Assembly: GCA_036362985.1 (NCBI GenBank)
Contig: JAYGXS010000004.1
Span: 29,478,562 to 29,542,561 of the forward strand
From: Ligula intestinalis
Lineage: Eukaryota; Platyhelminthes; Cestoda; Diphyllobothriidea; Diphyllobothriidae
Direction of reading: 5' to 3'
Length of the DNA stretch: 64,000 nt
This document shows, one piece after another, positions 12,855 through 22,781 of the stretch. The notes under the pieces were generated by a model. It had not been told where the DNA came from. It did no database searches and was given only the letters and a program-made list of their open reading frames with translations. The position numbers and the translations under genes are program-made. The first letter of the stretch is position 1. Each line of letters opens with the position of its first letter.

Positions 12855-12860
12855 TTTAAT
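12855..12860 (-). promoter_or_regulatory. Possible poly(A) signal of the homeobox gene
   Basis: An ATTAAA hexamer on the minus strand lies about 230 bases after the homeobox stop codon. No AATAAA was noticed closer. The assignment rests on position and a common variant hexamer only. Confidence 0.2.
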
Positions 12861-13087
12861 TCAGCCGTCAAAATAGCCGCCAGATGAGTAACAAAAGTAC
12901 TGCACTTACTGCAGGTCAACGTTTTTCTCTGCTAGCGGAGCAAAAGGCGGAACATCATAGGGAAACGCTGTCAAAAATGATCCAAAAATGTTAGCATGCT
13001 TACATACACCAAAGCCGGTCTGATGCTTGTCCTACACCATCAATATGCGTCAATAAAAGAGGTCAGTCGATGAGAAATGGTAAGTAA

Positions 13088-13450
13088 TTAGGGTACTGTC
13101 GCTGAAACCGATGCTGTGGGATCGAGGTTGACACTCAGGTATGATCCCAGGCCGTGCTTCGTGGCCTCATGCGTCCTCAGGCAATCATTCGGATACACCA
13201 GACACTCCACCGGGGGACAATAATTTGTGGCTGGATTGAAGGTCACCCGTGTTGAGGGTGATTTCCCCTGTATGTCTTCCAGTATGCTCCTCCGCGCACA
13301 CCCGTTTTCGTTGCGAGTTACCGCAGTAGCTGGAATACCTGATGTGTGCTGTGAATTCATACTGCTAGCGTCGTTTGTTGAGCGCAGAATTTCTCCGATT
13401 AATGCTTCCCTTCTTAGGCGGGCTCGACGATTTTGGAACCATATTTTCAC
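13088..13450 (-). CDS. Homeobox gene exon 3 (recognition helix and C-terminus)
   Basis: This exon encodes residues 228-347 and the TAA stop at 13090-13088. It begins directly after the acceptor CACTTGCAG with VKIWFQNRRARLRRE, which is homeodomain positions 45-59. It therefore contains helix 3 with the DNA-contacting residues Q50, N51 and R53. About 105 further residues follow, with no recognised domain. The phase-0 junction to exon 2 gives an uninterrupted homeodomain. Confidence 0.9.
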   Translation of the reverse strand: MKIWFQNRRARLRREALIGEILRSTNDASSMNSQHTSGIPATAVTRNENGCARRSILEDIQGKSPSTRVTFNPATNYCPPVECLVYPNDCLRTHEATKHGLGSYLSVNLDPTASVSATVP

Positions 13451-16400
13451 CTGCAAGTGTTGATCATAAATAATTCAGCAGTTAAGTGCAGGTACGATTA
13501 CGAGGCTACGTTTCGCATGACCATCACGCCTAGTTGCAGACCGTTTAACATGCATAGCAGAACCTTGGGCTACTGCTTTAATGCACCTTAGAAAAAAATA
13601 CCGACTCGTACGTCAGAAGGATGATAACTACTGTCTCTAGGGCAAAAAGGACTGTAAATAACCTAATAGAATGAAGCAACGGCAAAACTATCTTGTAGGG
13701 CCACCTGAATATATATTCCCCCGCCCAACTGTCTTAGGTAATTTGTGGTTTAGCATCTAATTCCTGGTAAGCGGGTGAAAATAAATATTTGTGTTGGAGG
13801 TGATCAAAAAATATTAAATTAAAGAAACATACATTTGTTGCAATATACTAAATAGAATCAAATCCATCAACATAAGCTCCTGCTGCACAGGCAACTGATG
13901 CCAATTAAGGGAAATTCAACTTTATATTGGCGGACTTTAACGAAGAAAGAAAGTTTGACCTTATATCGGTGGAATTTGAAAGAAAGGGAAAGTTAGGTTA
14001 CTGAAAACGTAAAAGTGGGTTATTGTTATAAGTCAAAGGCAAAAAGGACCGCTAAATACAGTCCTGCTGAAGCGACCTTCCATCTTTCGAAGATGCAAAT
14101 CCATTCTTTTTATCTGATGATGGGTTCGAGCGAGAATCCGAAACGTCGGTCTAATAAGCGCCACGTTCTAGCGCTTGCATCCTCCTCTTCTGCGTAAATC
14201 TGTCTCCACACCCGCTGGCATGTGCTTAAGTGTTTTCTACAGTGTTCGCCGTTATCCACTAAATGAGTCACACCCAGGGTCTAGCCGTGATGATCTGAGG
14301 TTTAGCTTCAGGTCAGTTTATCCGACTGCGAATATACAAACGCTCTGATACGGAGATGATAGGTCCGTGGGAATACGTCTCAATCACCTAGGAATGGTGC
14401 TTGCAATATATTCGGACTGTTTGTCTCTAAGCGACCGCCTGAGAGGGCTTTACAACTCCAAAGCAAAGTAGATTAGTTCGTATTCCATGACTTTTAATAG
14501 CTTCGTTTGAGGCGGGCAACAAGTAAGCTCCTGGTTCAGACGGAGAATAATCCTGGGCTCTGGAGACCTCGAAGAACAAAAAAAGCAAGGATGACATGCA
14601 AAACCCGCTAATCGGGACAGAAGAACAGTAACCACCTGTAATACGGGTGTCTTAGGGCCAAATCCCAGGAAAAATATGGTTAGGTTTATGAATGGGATTA
14701 TGTTTAAGGCGAGAATTAAGCCTAGGTTTAACATAATGTAAGATAAAATATAAGATTATAGTAAACGATATTATTTATTGTAGGCCGACGCTCTGACGCT
14801 GAAAGCGAGAATGTTTCCGAAACGTCAGCTTTACTAAGGCTTGGTCTCTGGAATTGCCCCTTATTCCTTTTCTGGGGATGATGAAAGCATTATTATAACT
14901 GGACCTCGAATATTTGTGCACATTATTTTAGATAGATATTAGGGCTAGTGTTCTGGTTAGTGGCCAATCCCGTTTCAGCCAATTGATCAGTTCGCACGGT
15001 GGCCTGATGTTGGAGGTGGGGGAGAGCGTGAGGTCGACGGCTCAGCGCATTTTCCTCACTACAAACAATCTGACGCGCTTGAGGCTTTCATGATGTGCTT
15101 AAAGTCTGGACTTGCTAGATTACAGTAGATTCACTATCTCATGCAATAGCTGCCGGAAACCCGAAATAAGTTTTAGATTGGAACATATTAATTGCGGATG
15201 ATTGTAATAGCGTTTATCATACAGCCTAATCCCAAAATATTTTAGACACTTCAGGATGCCGACTTTCTAACGAGTCTCTTTCTGACCACCAAAACAAAGC
15301 ATGTACTATAAAAAGTGACTACTTAAGTAGTATACTTTTTTGTCATCAATTTCGATTGCCTCTATAGATTTTAAATATATTTTTTTGGAAAATACGCACG
15401 AAAAAATTATTTCTTGTACTCTTTTGGTAGAAAATTACGCGTTCTTTAAATTTTATGCTTAAAGGACGGGTATCTTTCGGTTTTAAAAAAGTTTATAAAT
15501 TGCCGAATAATTTTGAAACCTTGTGACCGCTACACTGGAATTCAAGGTTTACAAACTGCGCACTCTGTACATCCTGTTTAAGGAAAAGTACGTTTTCACC
15601 AACAAATTTACGAAGATCTCAGATATTCCCCCAAAATGTTGCAAAAGATATGAAGCATGCTTTATACAGTAAAGGTAGCATTAACAAATGACAGATGCGG
15701 TGTTCACTGAATGAACACCTGAAAATTGTAAAAAATCTCATGATTAGAACATTTTTAAAACCAAAAGATACCCTTCCTTTAAGTATAAAATTTAAAGCAC
15801 GCGTAATTTTCTACCAAAAATGTACAAGAAATAATTTTTTCGTGCGTATTTTCAAAAAAATATTTGAATTTATAAAGGCAGTCGAAATTAATGACAAAAA
15901 GGTATACTACTTAAGTAGTCACTTTTGGTGGTCAGAAAGAAGCTCGTTAGAGCGTCGGCATCCTGAGGTGTCAAAAAAATATATTGAGATTAGGCTGTAT
16001 GATAATTTCTATTACAACCATCCCCAAGTAATATGTTCCAATCGAAAACTTATTTCAGTATTCCGGCAGCTATTGCATGAGATAGTGAATCTACTGTACC
16101 AACCGGCGGCATAGCTGGGACTGTGCAGTCAGCCCAGTTTATGTATGTGCACGTGGAAAAACTGGCTTGCGGAATGGAAGTCAGACTGCAGTGGCTTCTT
16201 GTTAAATCGACCTTTATGACCCTTCCACTCAGCTGCTCCCTAATTTTGCGTGTTTTTTGTTTGCCATGGCCCACACATATCCGGGCCTGCGTCCTCTTCC
16301 ACCTCCAGTCTTCTTAACTCTATCTTGACACCGGACCGAGATGGGAAAATGGAACAGAGAGTAAGGTAGATGCTGTACAGGTCTAAGCTTACTATAAGCC

Positions 16401-19400
16401 AACCTAAGCCACCGCCCGTGGACCACCCTATTGTAGAGCACACCGTGGACCTCATCGAAAACGACGGTCGAACTCTTGTTAAAATTAGTAGGCAATAGTG
16501 CTTACTTTCCCTAGATTTATGCGTAGGACCACCTTTATGACTTGGGCGGGTCACTCATATACCCGTGTATTGTTTATGGGAGTCATGTAAGTAATTCTTA
16601 CTTCAATAAATATCTTTCGCCAGGAGCAAGGGCTACATCTGAATTCTTGAAAAGTTTGCACGATTTTTACGCTATCTGAGGGAGCGGAACAGATAATAAA
16701 CCCCTCGAAAGGCAAAGTGACCCCACCTTCTTCAGATACTTCTGTTTTATTTGATTTGGAAGTCATGTTTTTCTTTCCTCGAGGTCATCTTTAGGACTTT
16801 TGAACGTTCTTCTCCTGTTTGGAATAAATAATTTTCAAAAGTTTTGGAATGTGGATCTGGCTTCCTCAGCAAACGTTGATGGCCCTTACGTTATTAAAAC
16901 CACTGCTGGTTGGAAGCACCTACAAGCCATAGAATCTTCATCACTGCAAAGTTGTGGTTCCACTTGCCTTCCCTCGCTCACCACTCCAGCAGCCAGCATC
17001 ATTTGCTAAAAGAAGTTGCTTGCAGATTCTGAAGAAACCAGTTTTACAACAAACTCACTCGCGATTCTGTGACGTTGAGTGTTGCTGCGAGGTTGGTGAC
17101 CTCTCGGCTGCTCAAGTAGTTGGTGACCTTGAACTTGGCCTCCAATCCCTCGACTTGTGCGCGCGTGAATGGAACCCGCGGACTGCGACCAGCCTTGGCA
17201 CATCTGACGCGCTGAACCAGTCCTGTGGGATCACCGTTCGATCGGCACATATCCGCCGGGTGGAGAGTCGGAGGGTCGGCAGTGAAGTTACTCATTTCAG
17301 CATCCCTTGCTTGCATCCGGTTAGGGCACGTGTGTATAATTCTTCCGTCTGTTGTAGAAAAACGAGATTCTGCTTTAACATTGGCCAGAAGCAAAGCTTA
17401 GTAAGATTAAGGAATCACCTAGTCACATCAGCTAGGTCAGCTGAGTTAATCCGGGTACTATACATCCTTAAGGGGCTATATGGCACCATAATTTTTTTCT
17501 ACCTGGCTGTGGTTCAGAGGACATTTGACTAGGTAAGCGCTGCATTCTTTTCTGACTTGCTCTTCTTAAAATTCACGCTGAGACGCTTTGCAAAATAAAT
17601 ACATATGGTGCTACCGGAAACGAGAATTCTCTTTAACTACCGAAACACCGTAGGCCATCTTATCCTTGTTTTCAAACGCAAAGAATGGCTTTGCAACCCC
17701 CTTATAAATATAGTAGGTAGGTAGACGTGTAATACGGCAAAGATAGCAATGAAGGTTGGGGCAGTTTAAAGGACGGAAGCGAGCGGTAACACGTTGGCAA
17801 TTCAAAGAAATTTATGCACCCACCGTCTTCGCTCAAGAGAGTGGTATTTGACACTACAGTAGACCGTATTTCATGCCTACCTAGCCACGCCTACTTTCAC
17901 GACTACCTCACTCTAACTTTATCCATCGTGTTATTTAGGGTAGGCATGCATTGTCGGGTTGGTAGGTTCAAACAAGCACTCGTTACCACCATATTTTATT
18001 TGGAATCTGAAAATAGCTGTACTTCGTGGTACCTCCAGTACAAATTATTTGTTCGGGTTAGCATTCGTTGCCGGATTAGTACGGACGCACAAGCGGTTGT
18101 TGCCCCCCCCCCCCCCAAAAGCCCTCGTTCATATTTAGTTAAGCAATAAATTATGCAGTTTGCAAACGGCACTGTGTGGAATGAACGTAGGTTGCAGAAC
18201 AAATATATCAGCAAATAAAGCAAGATTCCTTCAACTTCAAACTGCATAATGGAAGAACAGAATATGCATGACACTGATGAACCATAACGCTTGCTTAGGA
18301 AAATCATCTTAACAAATCAAGATGCTGTGAGGGTTGTGTCCTTTTACTAGGCAATTGCATCAAGTTTATGACTGTAAAAGAACGTGACTGGTAGAAATAA
18401 AGTGAAAAACAAAATCCTTTTGCTCTTTAATTCCCCTAGAAATTTATTTCTGTTCTCAGTTTAGATTATTATATTCAAGGTATTTAGGCATAGACCGAAA
18501 TGTGACGTATATATTTGGACCGAAGTCCATCAGCCATTGCGGCATAAGCGCGTAACATATATATGCTACTAGCGGGCAAACAGTAATTTACGCTTATGTT
18601 CTAATTAACTGTACAATGGGCTTTCAGGTAGTACCTGTGCTATCAGTATGGTAAATTAAGACAGAATTCTCATTAGTATATAGATAGGCGGGGGCAAATC
18701 CATTAACTGGAGAAAGTTATCTTCTGTCAAGAGGTCCGTTTTTACTAATATGTTTTCCCATTTGTGAAGCTCGGGACTGGTTTCAGGATTTTTTTGGCCG
18801 TGTTTGAAACTTCGAACCTCCTCACTGTGTTGGTCGTTATTGGATTAGCATTTTAGAGGTAAGTAGTTTATTGAGTGCCAAGTCGGACGAGGTGGACCAC
18901 GTGCCTTGGTTGACAATATCCAAAAGGTGCATTGCGATCATTCCCTGATTATTTTGAAAGTCCTAAGGAGATCCTTTTTTTTCTCATCAGTATTCCCCTT
19001 GGTGTATTTTTGTTGCATTGCAAGGAAATCTATTCAGTTAGCTAAGTTCTCTGGAAATGAGTGCAAAGCCACCCGTGTGATGGACTTTTCCTGTGCTTAT
19101 GTTTTTCTTTGAGGGGGGAGCTGCATTACTTATATACCCATCCCGACAGGAGAGTAGAATAGAAAGCCACCCCCCAGGTAATACAGGTGACCTTTCACTA
19201 AATTCCGGGAATGTTAAATATTGAGAAGAAGAAGAAGAAGACTCGATCGCTGGGACATTATGTTTATTCGCCTGACGTTTCGATATCCGTCGCGGATTCG
19301 TCATCAGAGACGTTGTGTCCTACTGCTAACCCTAGCCGTAACCATCTTTCTAGTTTTAACCCTACGCTTTCCCTTCCCTCTGCCATAACCTTGAGTTCGC

Positions 19401-21003
19401 AGGAATTAAGCGCAAAGCCACCTGTAGTATAAGCGGTTCCTGACTCCCGTGCCCTGTTGGCCGGGCGGGAGGATGGCCCATGCAAGCAATCGCCGCGTTC
19501 AGAAATTAGCTATTATAGGATTTCTAGGCATCTGACGTTTCTGTCGCCAGTCCTGACTCCTCTTATCGCGGGCAGTCCACATATTATTTAAGTCCGAGGT
19601 ATCTGTCACGAATTGACGATCCGTGGTAGGCAACGAAGAGCCCTCGAAAAATTAACTTGAAAGACTTTCGAGAGTTGAGATCATTGTATTAAGGTATGGC
19701 TGGCTGACGACGGTTAAGAAGCCGGAAATGGTCATTTGAGTCTCCCCTGTGTTTGCTGGCAATACCAGCTACCTACACCATCAACTGCTATGGCTGTCAA
19801 GGCGTCTGTCGAGACCCTAAGCAGAGTGGGGCAGATGAGTTTCGTAAGGAGTTGTGGGAATGTTCATCAACGAATGTCAATAGCCGCGGACCTAAGCCAG
19901 CAAGGCAACGAACTCGTGGCTGAATGGTTACGGCGTTTGACTCTTATCAAAAGGGTAGAGAGTTCGAGGCTCGGGTTGGATACCACTTCGGTCTGGATAT
20001 GACTGACTAACGACGGCTAATAAGCCAGAAGTGACCATTCCAATCTCCCTTGTCTTCGTTGGCAATATTATCTACCTTGAAAGAGTTTCGAGAGCCGAGT
20101 TCACTTGAGCAGTTTCTGGGAACTGCTGACGCTCCGGAAAACTTAGTCGGCTTATTATGCTCAAAGCGGTAAACGCACACCATCGAACAGGAATGCAAAA
20201 GGCGTGCCGAGCCAGTCGGTCTGGGGTTAATCGATTTGTTTTTCTCGCTGCCATGGCTTTTGGTGGATGTTTGGCGGGTTTGGCAGCTGTGTGCGCTATG
20301 AGTCATTATGAGTCGATGAGTTCTTATGTTAATGAACTAACGTGTCAATTTTCTCATAGACGAATTTGACAAAAAAAATTTTAGAGCTATTTGCTGTGTA
20401 AACCTTTACTTAAGTTGGCCGCATATTAAACTGTTCACTTTCCGCTTGGTGACATCCTCCTCTTAGTCAGCGAATATACAATTCAGTGCTAATTCCAGTT
20501 AAGTCCCCTATGCTCTAAAGCCACCCTAATCTCTTCCTCAAAAAATTCAGTGTCCAATCAATATTTAAGGCATCAAAGCGCTGATCTTGAAACAGGGAGT
20601 AATCAAACGTACCACAAGTTGACGAGAGATCCATTCCAGTTTGATCGCCTTTCTGAGGGGTTAAAGCCTCGCGATAGCACTGATGATTTCTGTATGCGCA
20701 CTGAAAGCCACCTTGGCTGTGTGTGACCATGCTGGAGACATTACTTACAACAAGAGAGTTTGTTGAACTCAATGATTCTAAAGAGCCAATAGTTCTGGAT
20801 GAGTAAGAGCCTGGAGAATTGATGAGTCTCGGGTCTCCTGGGCTATCCCATTCATCCGCAAATTTCGACTGGTGGTAGCGTAGCGTTGAAATATCCCTAC
20901 AACCTCCATCTTCATACGCGACGTCACGAAAGGGTTGCCTCAGGAGTGCGTCAATTGTGAACATTTTGGGACTGCTGTCTACATGGGCTCGTCTGGTATC
21001 CAT
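13088..21003 (-). CDS. Three-exon ANTP-class (NK/Msx-like) homeobox gene
   Basis: This is a predicted nuclear DNA-binding transcription factor, probably a repressor. The coding exons 21003-20613, 17348-17059 and 13450-13088 total 1044 nt, giving 347 residues plus a TAA stop. Both introns have GT and AG ends and the phases agree (phase 1, then phase 0). Residues 15-21 read FTIDALL, an EH1 motif of the kind that recruits Groucho/TLE co-repressors. Residues 184-243 are a full homeodomain with R5, F8, L16, F20, L26, W48, F49, Q50, N51 and R53 in place. Positions P7, F8, T9, A11, Q12 and Y25-L26-S27 resemble Msx, while the EH1 wording also fits Not/Noto and other NK-like groups, so no gene symbol is given. 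Position 44 is Arg, where Gln is usual. No 5' UTR exon or promoter was identified. The coordinates span both introns. Confidence 0.85.
14105..14155 (+). ncRNA. Hammerhead-ribozyme-like motif (minimal stem III)
   Basis: The core box CTGATGA is at 14114-14120. It is followed by a hairpin GGGTTC/GAATCC (stem II) and then GAAACGTC at 14140-14147, the palindromic ACGT stem III seen in PLE-type minimal hammerheads. Stem I does not pair convincingly, so the motif is probably a relic. It lies in intron 2 of the homeobox gene, on the strand opposite to it. Confidence 0.45.
14785..14830 (+). ncRNA. Decayed hammerhead-like motif
   Basis: CTCTGACGCTGAAAGC followed by ATGTTTCCGAAACGTCAG has the order of a CUGANG box, a hairpin and GAAACGUC. 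The first box is altered and stem II is weak. It is part of a short PLE pseudo-LTR relic. Confidence 0.3.
15123..16096. mobile_element. Foldback MITE, TA-flanked, long inverted repeats
   Basis: This is a 974-bp element flanked by TA on both sides. The left end is CAGTAGATTCACTATCTC and the right end is its reverse complement. The arms are very long: roughly 15123-15510 pairs with 15770-16096, with scattered mismatches, and the loop is about 260 bp. For example ACTACTTAAGTAGTATAC at about 15319 is mirrored at about 15904. No transposase frame is apparent. The CAGT start and TA duplication suggest mobilisation by a Tc1/mariner/pogo-type transposase. A second, truncated copy lies at 48600-49205. 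Confidence 0.8.
17059..17348 (-). CDS. Homeobox gene exon 2 (homeodomain helices 1 and 2)
   Basis: This exon encodes residues 131-227. The acceptor is a pyrimidine-rich tract ending in ACAACAG at 17355-17349, and the exon opens with AC, which completes the Asp codon split by intron 1. Residues 184-227 are homeodomain positions 1-44, covering the N-terminal arm and helices 1 and 2 (PFTRAQ, FKVTNYLSSRE, TESR). The donor is CGA|GTGAGT with GT at 17058-17057, in phase 0. Reading through the donor gives four residues and a stop, which supports splicing here. Confidence 0.85.
19269..19312 (-). ncRNA. Hammerhead-ribozyme-like motif in a PLE relic
   Basis: On the minus strand the order is CGTCT, CTGATGA, hairpin GAATCCG-CGA-CGGAT, GAAAC, GTC, AGGCG. 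CGTCT and AGGCG pair as a 5-bp stem I including one G-T pair. Stem II has five solid pairs but mismatches next to the core. Stem III is only the ACGT palindrome, which in known PLE ribozymes acts as a dimer. It is the best of the dispersed minimal motifs here, lying in homeobox intron 1 in the gene's sense orientation. Confidence 0.55.
19693..19775 (+). repeat. SINE tail fragment (TGGCTCA-head family)
   Basis: This matches the post-tRNA part of the SINEs at 19906, 49613, 58074 and 59064 (GGCTGGCTGACGACGGTTAAG, AGCCGGAAATGG, TTTGCTGGCAATA). The tRNA head is missing. It lies in homeobox intron 1. Confidence 0.6.
19906..20078 (+). repeat. tRNA-headed SINE (TGGCTCA-head family)
   Basis: The head GCAACGAACTCGTGGCTGAA contains an A-box-like TGGCTGAATGG and a B-box-like GAGTTCGAGGCTC at about 19960. 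The shared body (TGACTAACGACGGCTAATAA, GCCAGAAGTGACCATTCC, CTTGTCTTCGTTGGCAATA) ends near TTATCTACC. These boxes are the internal pol III promoter of tRNA-derived SINEs. Confidence 0.75.
20613..21003 (-). CDS. Homeobox gene exon 1 (start codon, EH1 motif)
   Basis: This is coding exon 1, with residues 1-130 plus one base of codon 131. The first in-frame ATG is at 21003-21001. The open frame continues upstream only from non-ATG codons, so this ATG is preferred. The EH1 heptad FTIDALL lies 14 residues from the start, after a short polar stretch. The rest is Ser/Gly/Asp-rich and looks disordered, as is usual N-terminal to NK-type homeodomains. The donor is TGTG|GTACGT, with GT at 20612-20611. Splicing there leaves one base that exon 2 completes to an Asp codon. 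Without splicing the frame runs on to a stop at 20515. Confidence 0.75.
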
Positions 21004-22214
21004 GATGCGTCTGATAAATATGGCCCTTACTGATATTTTGCCATCACGTGTCTCCTCCTCACTGACCAATCAATGCACCCTAAGAGACTCATAACACCTT
21101 CCCTATGCCAATCAGAATTCGTCGTCAGTTATCTTAATAGCAGAATGATAAGACCTTTACAGGAACTCATTTACGCCCTAGTACATTAAACCTGATTCAA
21201 AAACAAAAGCTGTGTTGGGCTTGTTTGAGGTGAACTTCTTCCAGTGAACGTATAAGTAGTTTGGAGATTCGTTGAAAAGAGATTAAATTTCAGTTTTCTT
21301 TCCGTTTTTGTGAAGGCATACCTTTAGGCACACGGAAGGAGCCTCTCGATTCACCATCTTGGTTTACCTTAAGTCGGTTCGGCTGGTACAGGACAGAACT
21401 TCATCAGTCATAGATCTATGCAATAAGCCTCCCGCCATATTGAAGGATGGTCTTATTGCATTCCTTAATGGGCTTTGAAGAACGGCAAAAATGGTCACTC
21501 GGGTTACAAAAAGTATTTCAGCAATTTTCGCCGGCAATTTTTGATGAAGGCAAGCACTGATTAAGACTTATCTTCCATGGATCTATTTACGTTAGGAACA
21601 AATGAACCTAGCCCCCAGACTGAATTAATAGTTTGAAAATCGCTTGTTAATGAAAATTTTTTCTTCTCTAGAAGTTCCTTTTTGTAGTATCAATAACTAA
21701 AGGCCTGCTTAAAGTGGACAAGAATTGACTCTGTCCACTGTGATTACACGCATGAATTTGCATGGGCAGAACAACGAAGAAACTGCATATAATTCGCTCA
21801 CTGCTTCTGAAAGCAAGCGCATTTGAGCTCAAGGTCAGTTTACTGCAGTGAATTTTACTGGCAGACATTAAGTTCGATGTTTCGTTAGAGGGCTGATTAA
21901 CAGTCTGTCTTAACTCCAAGACGCAAGTGAGCTCTTTCGCCTCGCCTTCTTGTTCTACTTATGGAGCAATAAAGGCTATCGCCCAAGGCTTGGTAACAAA
22001 GAATCACAGAGTTCGCCTTCTTACGAAATTTTTATACGCATTTGCCTATCTTACTTCCTTATTTCACCCGATCCTGTTGGACACAGCCAAGAAACTGTGA
22101 CAGGTTTCTATCACAACTCAGATTCTGACATATTTATAAGTGGAAACGTTCACCGGGTGGCTGCCTGAACATAACACTTCATCAGGTGCCGAAAGCACGC
22201 AAAGCTAAACCTTG
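21004..22214. other. Upstream flank of the homeobox gene
   Basis: This is the sequence 5' of the predicted start codon, where a promoter and any 5' UTR exon should lie. I see no convincing TATA box, further exon or repeat. Confidence 0.35.
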
Positions 22215-22370
22215 CTCTATTTTTAGGAGGTTTGGCAGCTTTGCTTAATTTGAATTGACCCAATTGTGAAAGACTCGAGGCGTTCTGCGGGATTTGAACC
22301 CGCGTATTGGAGAAGGCCTTTAGTGGAAGCCAACGCTCTAACCGCTAAGCTCTATTTTGTACACTTCACA
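22215..22370 (-). repeat. tRNA-headed SINE with ACAATTGGGTCAA tail
   Basis: On the minus strand an A-box-like AGCTTAGCGGTTAGAGCG is followed by a B box GGGTTCAAATCCC. The tail then reads TTTCACAATTGGGTCAATTC, then AATTAAGCAAAGCTGCCAAA. The same tail occurs on a different tRNA head at 34.2 kb and 61.1 kb. Confidence 0.7.
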
Positions 22371-22730
22371 TAGAATACAGTTCGTCCGTTGTACTGAGTA
22401 AAGAATAGAATCTCGGATTTGCATATAATTTGTAGACAGACGAAAGAAGGAATGTTAACTAGAGACAGCTGACGCATTAAAACACAGTTACAGAAAAAAT
22501 GATTGTTTAAACTGCACACGAGGCAAAAACATCAATGGTACCAGGTTAAATGCATTCTATTTTGGTAGAATATTACTTTGTGTCCCAGGTCAGCACGCCC
22601 TCTGTAATGCAGGACCAGGGGGTAATGAGGATTATCCTGTCTAGGCAATAAAAAGGAAAGGAAATATCAATAAAAATGAAGTTTAATAAAGCAGAAAAAA
22701 GCAGGAATAATCATTTAAAGATTGTGTAAA

Positions 22731-22781
22731 CAGCAGAATTTAGTGGATCCACTAATTTCGAGAGTGCTCATCAGCTGCTTT
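22731..22781 (-). ncRNA. Hammerhead ribozyme candidate, left PLE arm
   Basis: On the minus strand AAAGCAG (stem I) is followed by CTGATGAG, CACTCT, CGAAA, then the perfect 16-base palindrome TTAGTGGATCCACTAA as stem III, then ATT and CTGCTG closing stem I (GCAG with CTGC). This is the type I hammerhead order. Stem II is very short, as reported for PLE ribozymes. Confidence 0.6.

Larger units (their letters stand above)
13451..17058 (-). other. Homeobox gene intron 2 (homeodomain position 44/45)
   Basis: This is a 3.6-kb phase-0 intron that interrupts the homeodomain codons between positions 44 and 45. It carries hammerhead-like relics (14105-14155 and 14785-14830), a TTAGG-rich stretch (about 14680-14740) and a complete foldback transposon (15123-16096). 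The remainder (13460-14100, 14900-15120, 16100-17050) shows nothing I recognise. Confidence 0.75.
17349..20612 (-). other. Homeobox gene intron 1, with repeat insertions
   Basis: This is a 3.26-kb phase-1 intron. It contains a hammerhead-like relic (19269-19312), a GAA/TCC microsatellite (about 19224-19240), TTAGG-rich spacer (about 19315-19450), a SINE tail fragment (19693-19775) and a tRNA-headed SINE (19906-20078). The stretch 17350-19050 shows nothing recognisable apart from a 13-base C run near 18105. The open frames seen on the plus strand across 16954-17532 lie antisense to exon 2. Confidence 0.7.

Noticed and set aside
16954..17532. 192-codon open frame on the plus strand
   Set aside because: It is antisense to homeobox exon 2 and its flanks and has no domain of its own.
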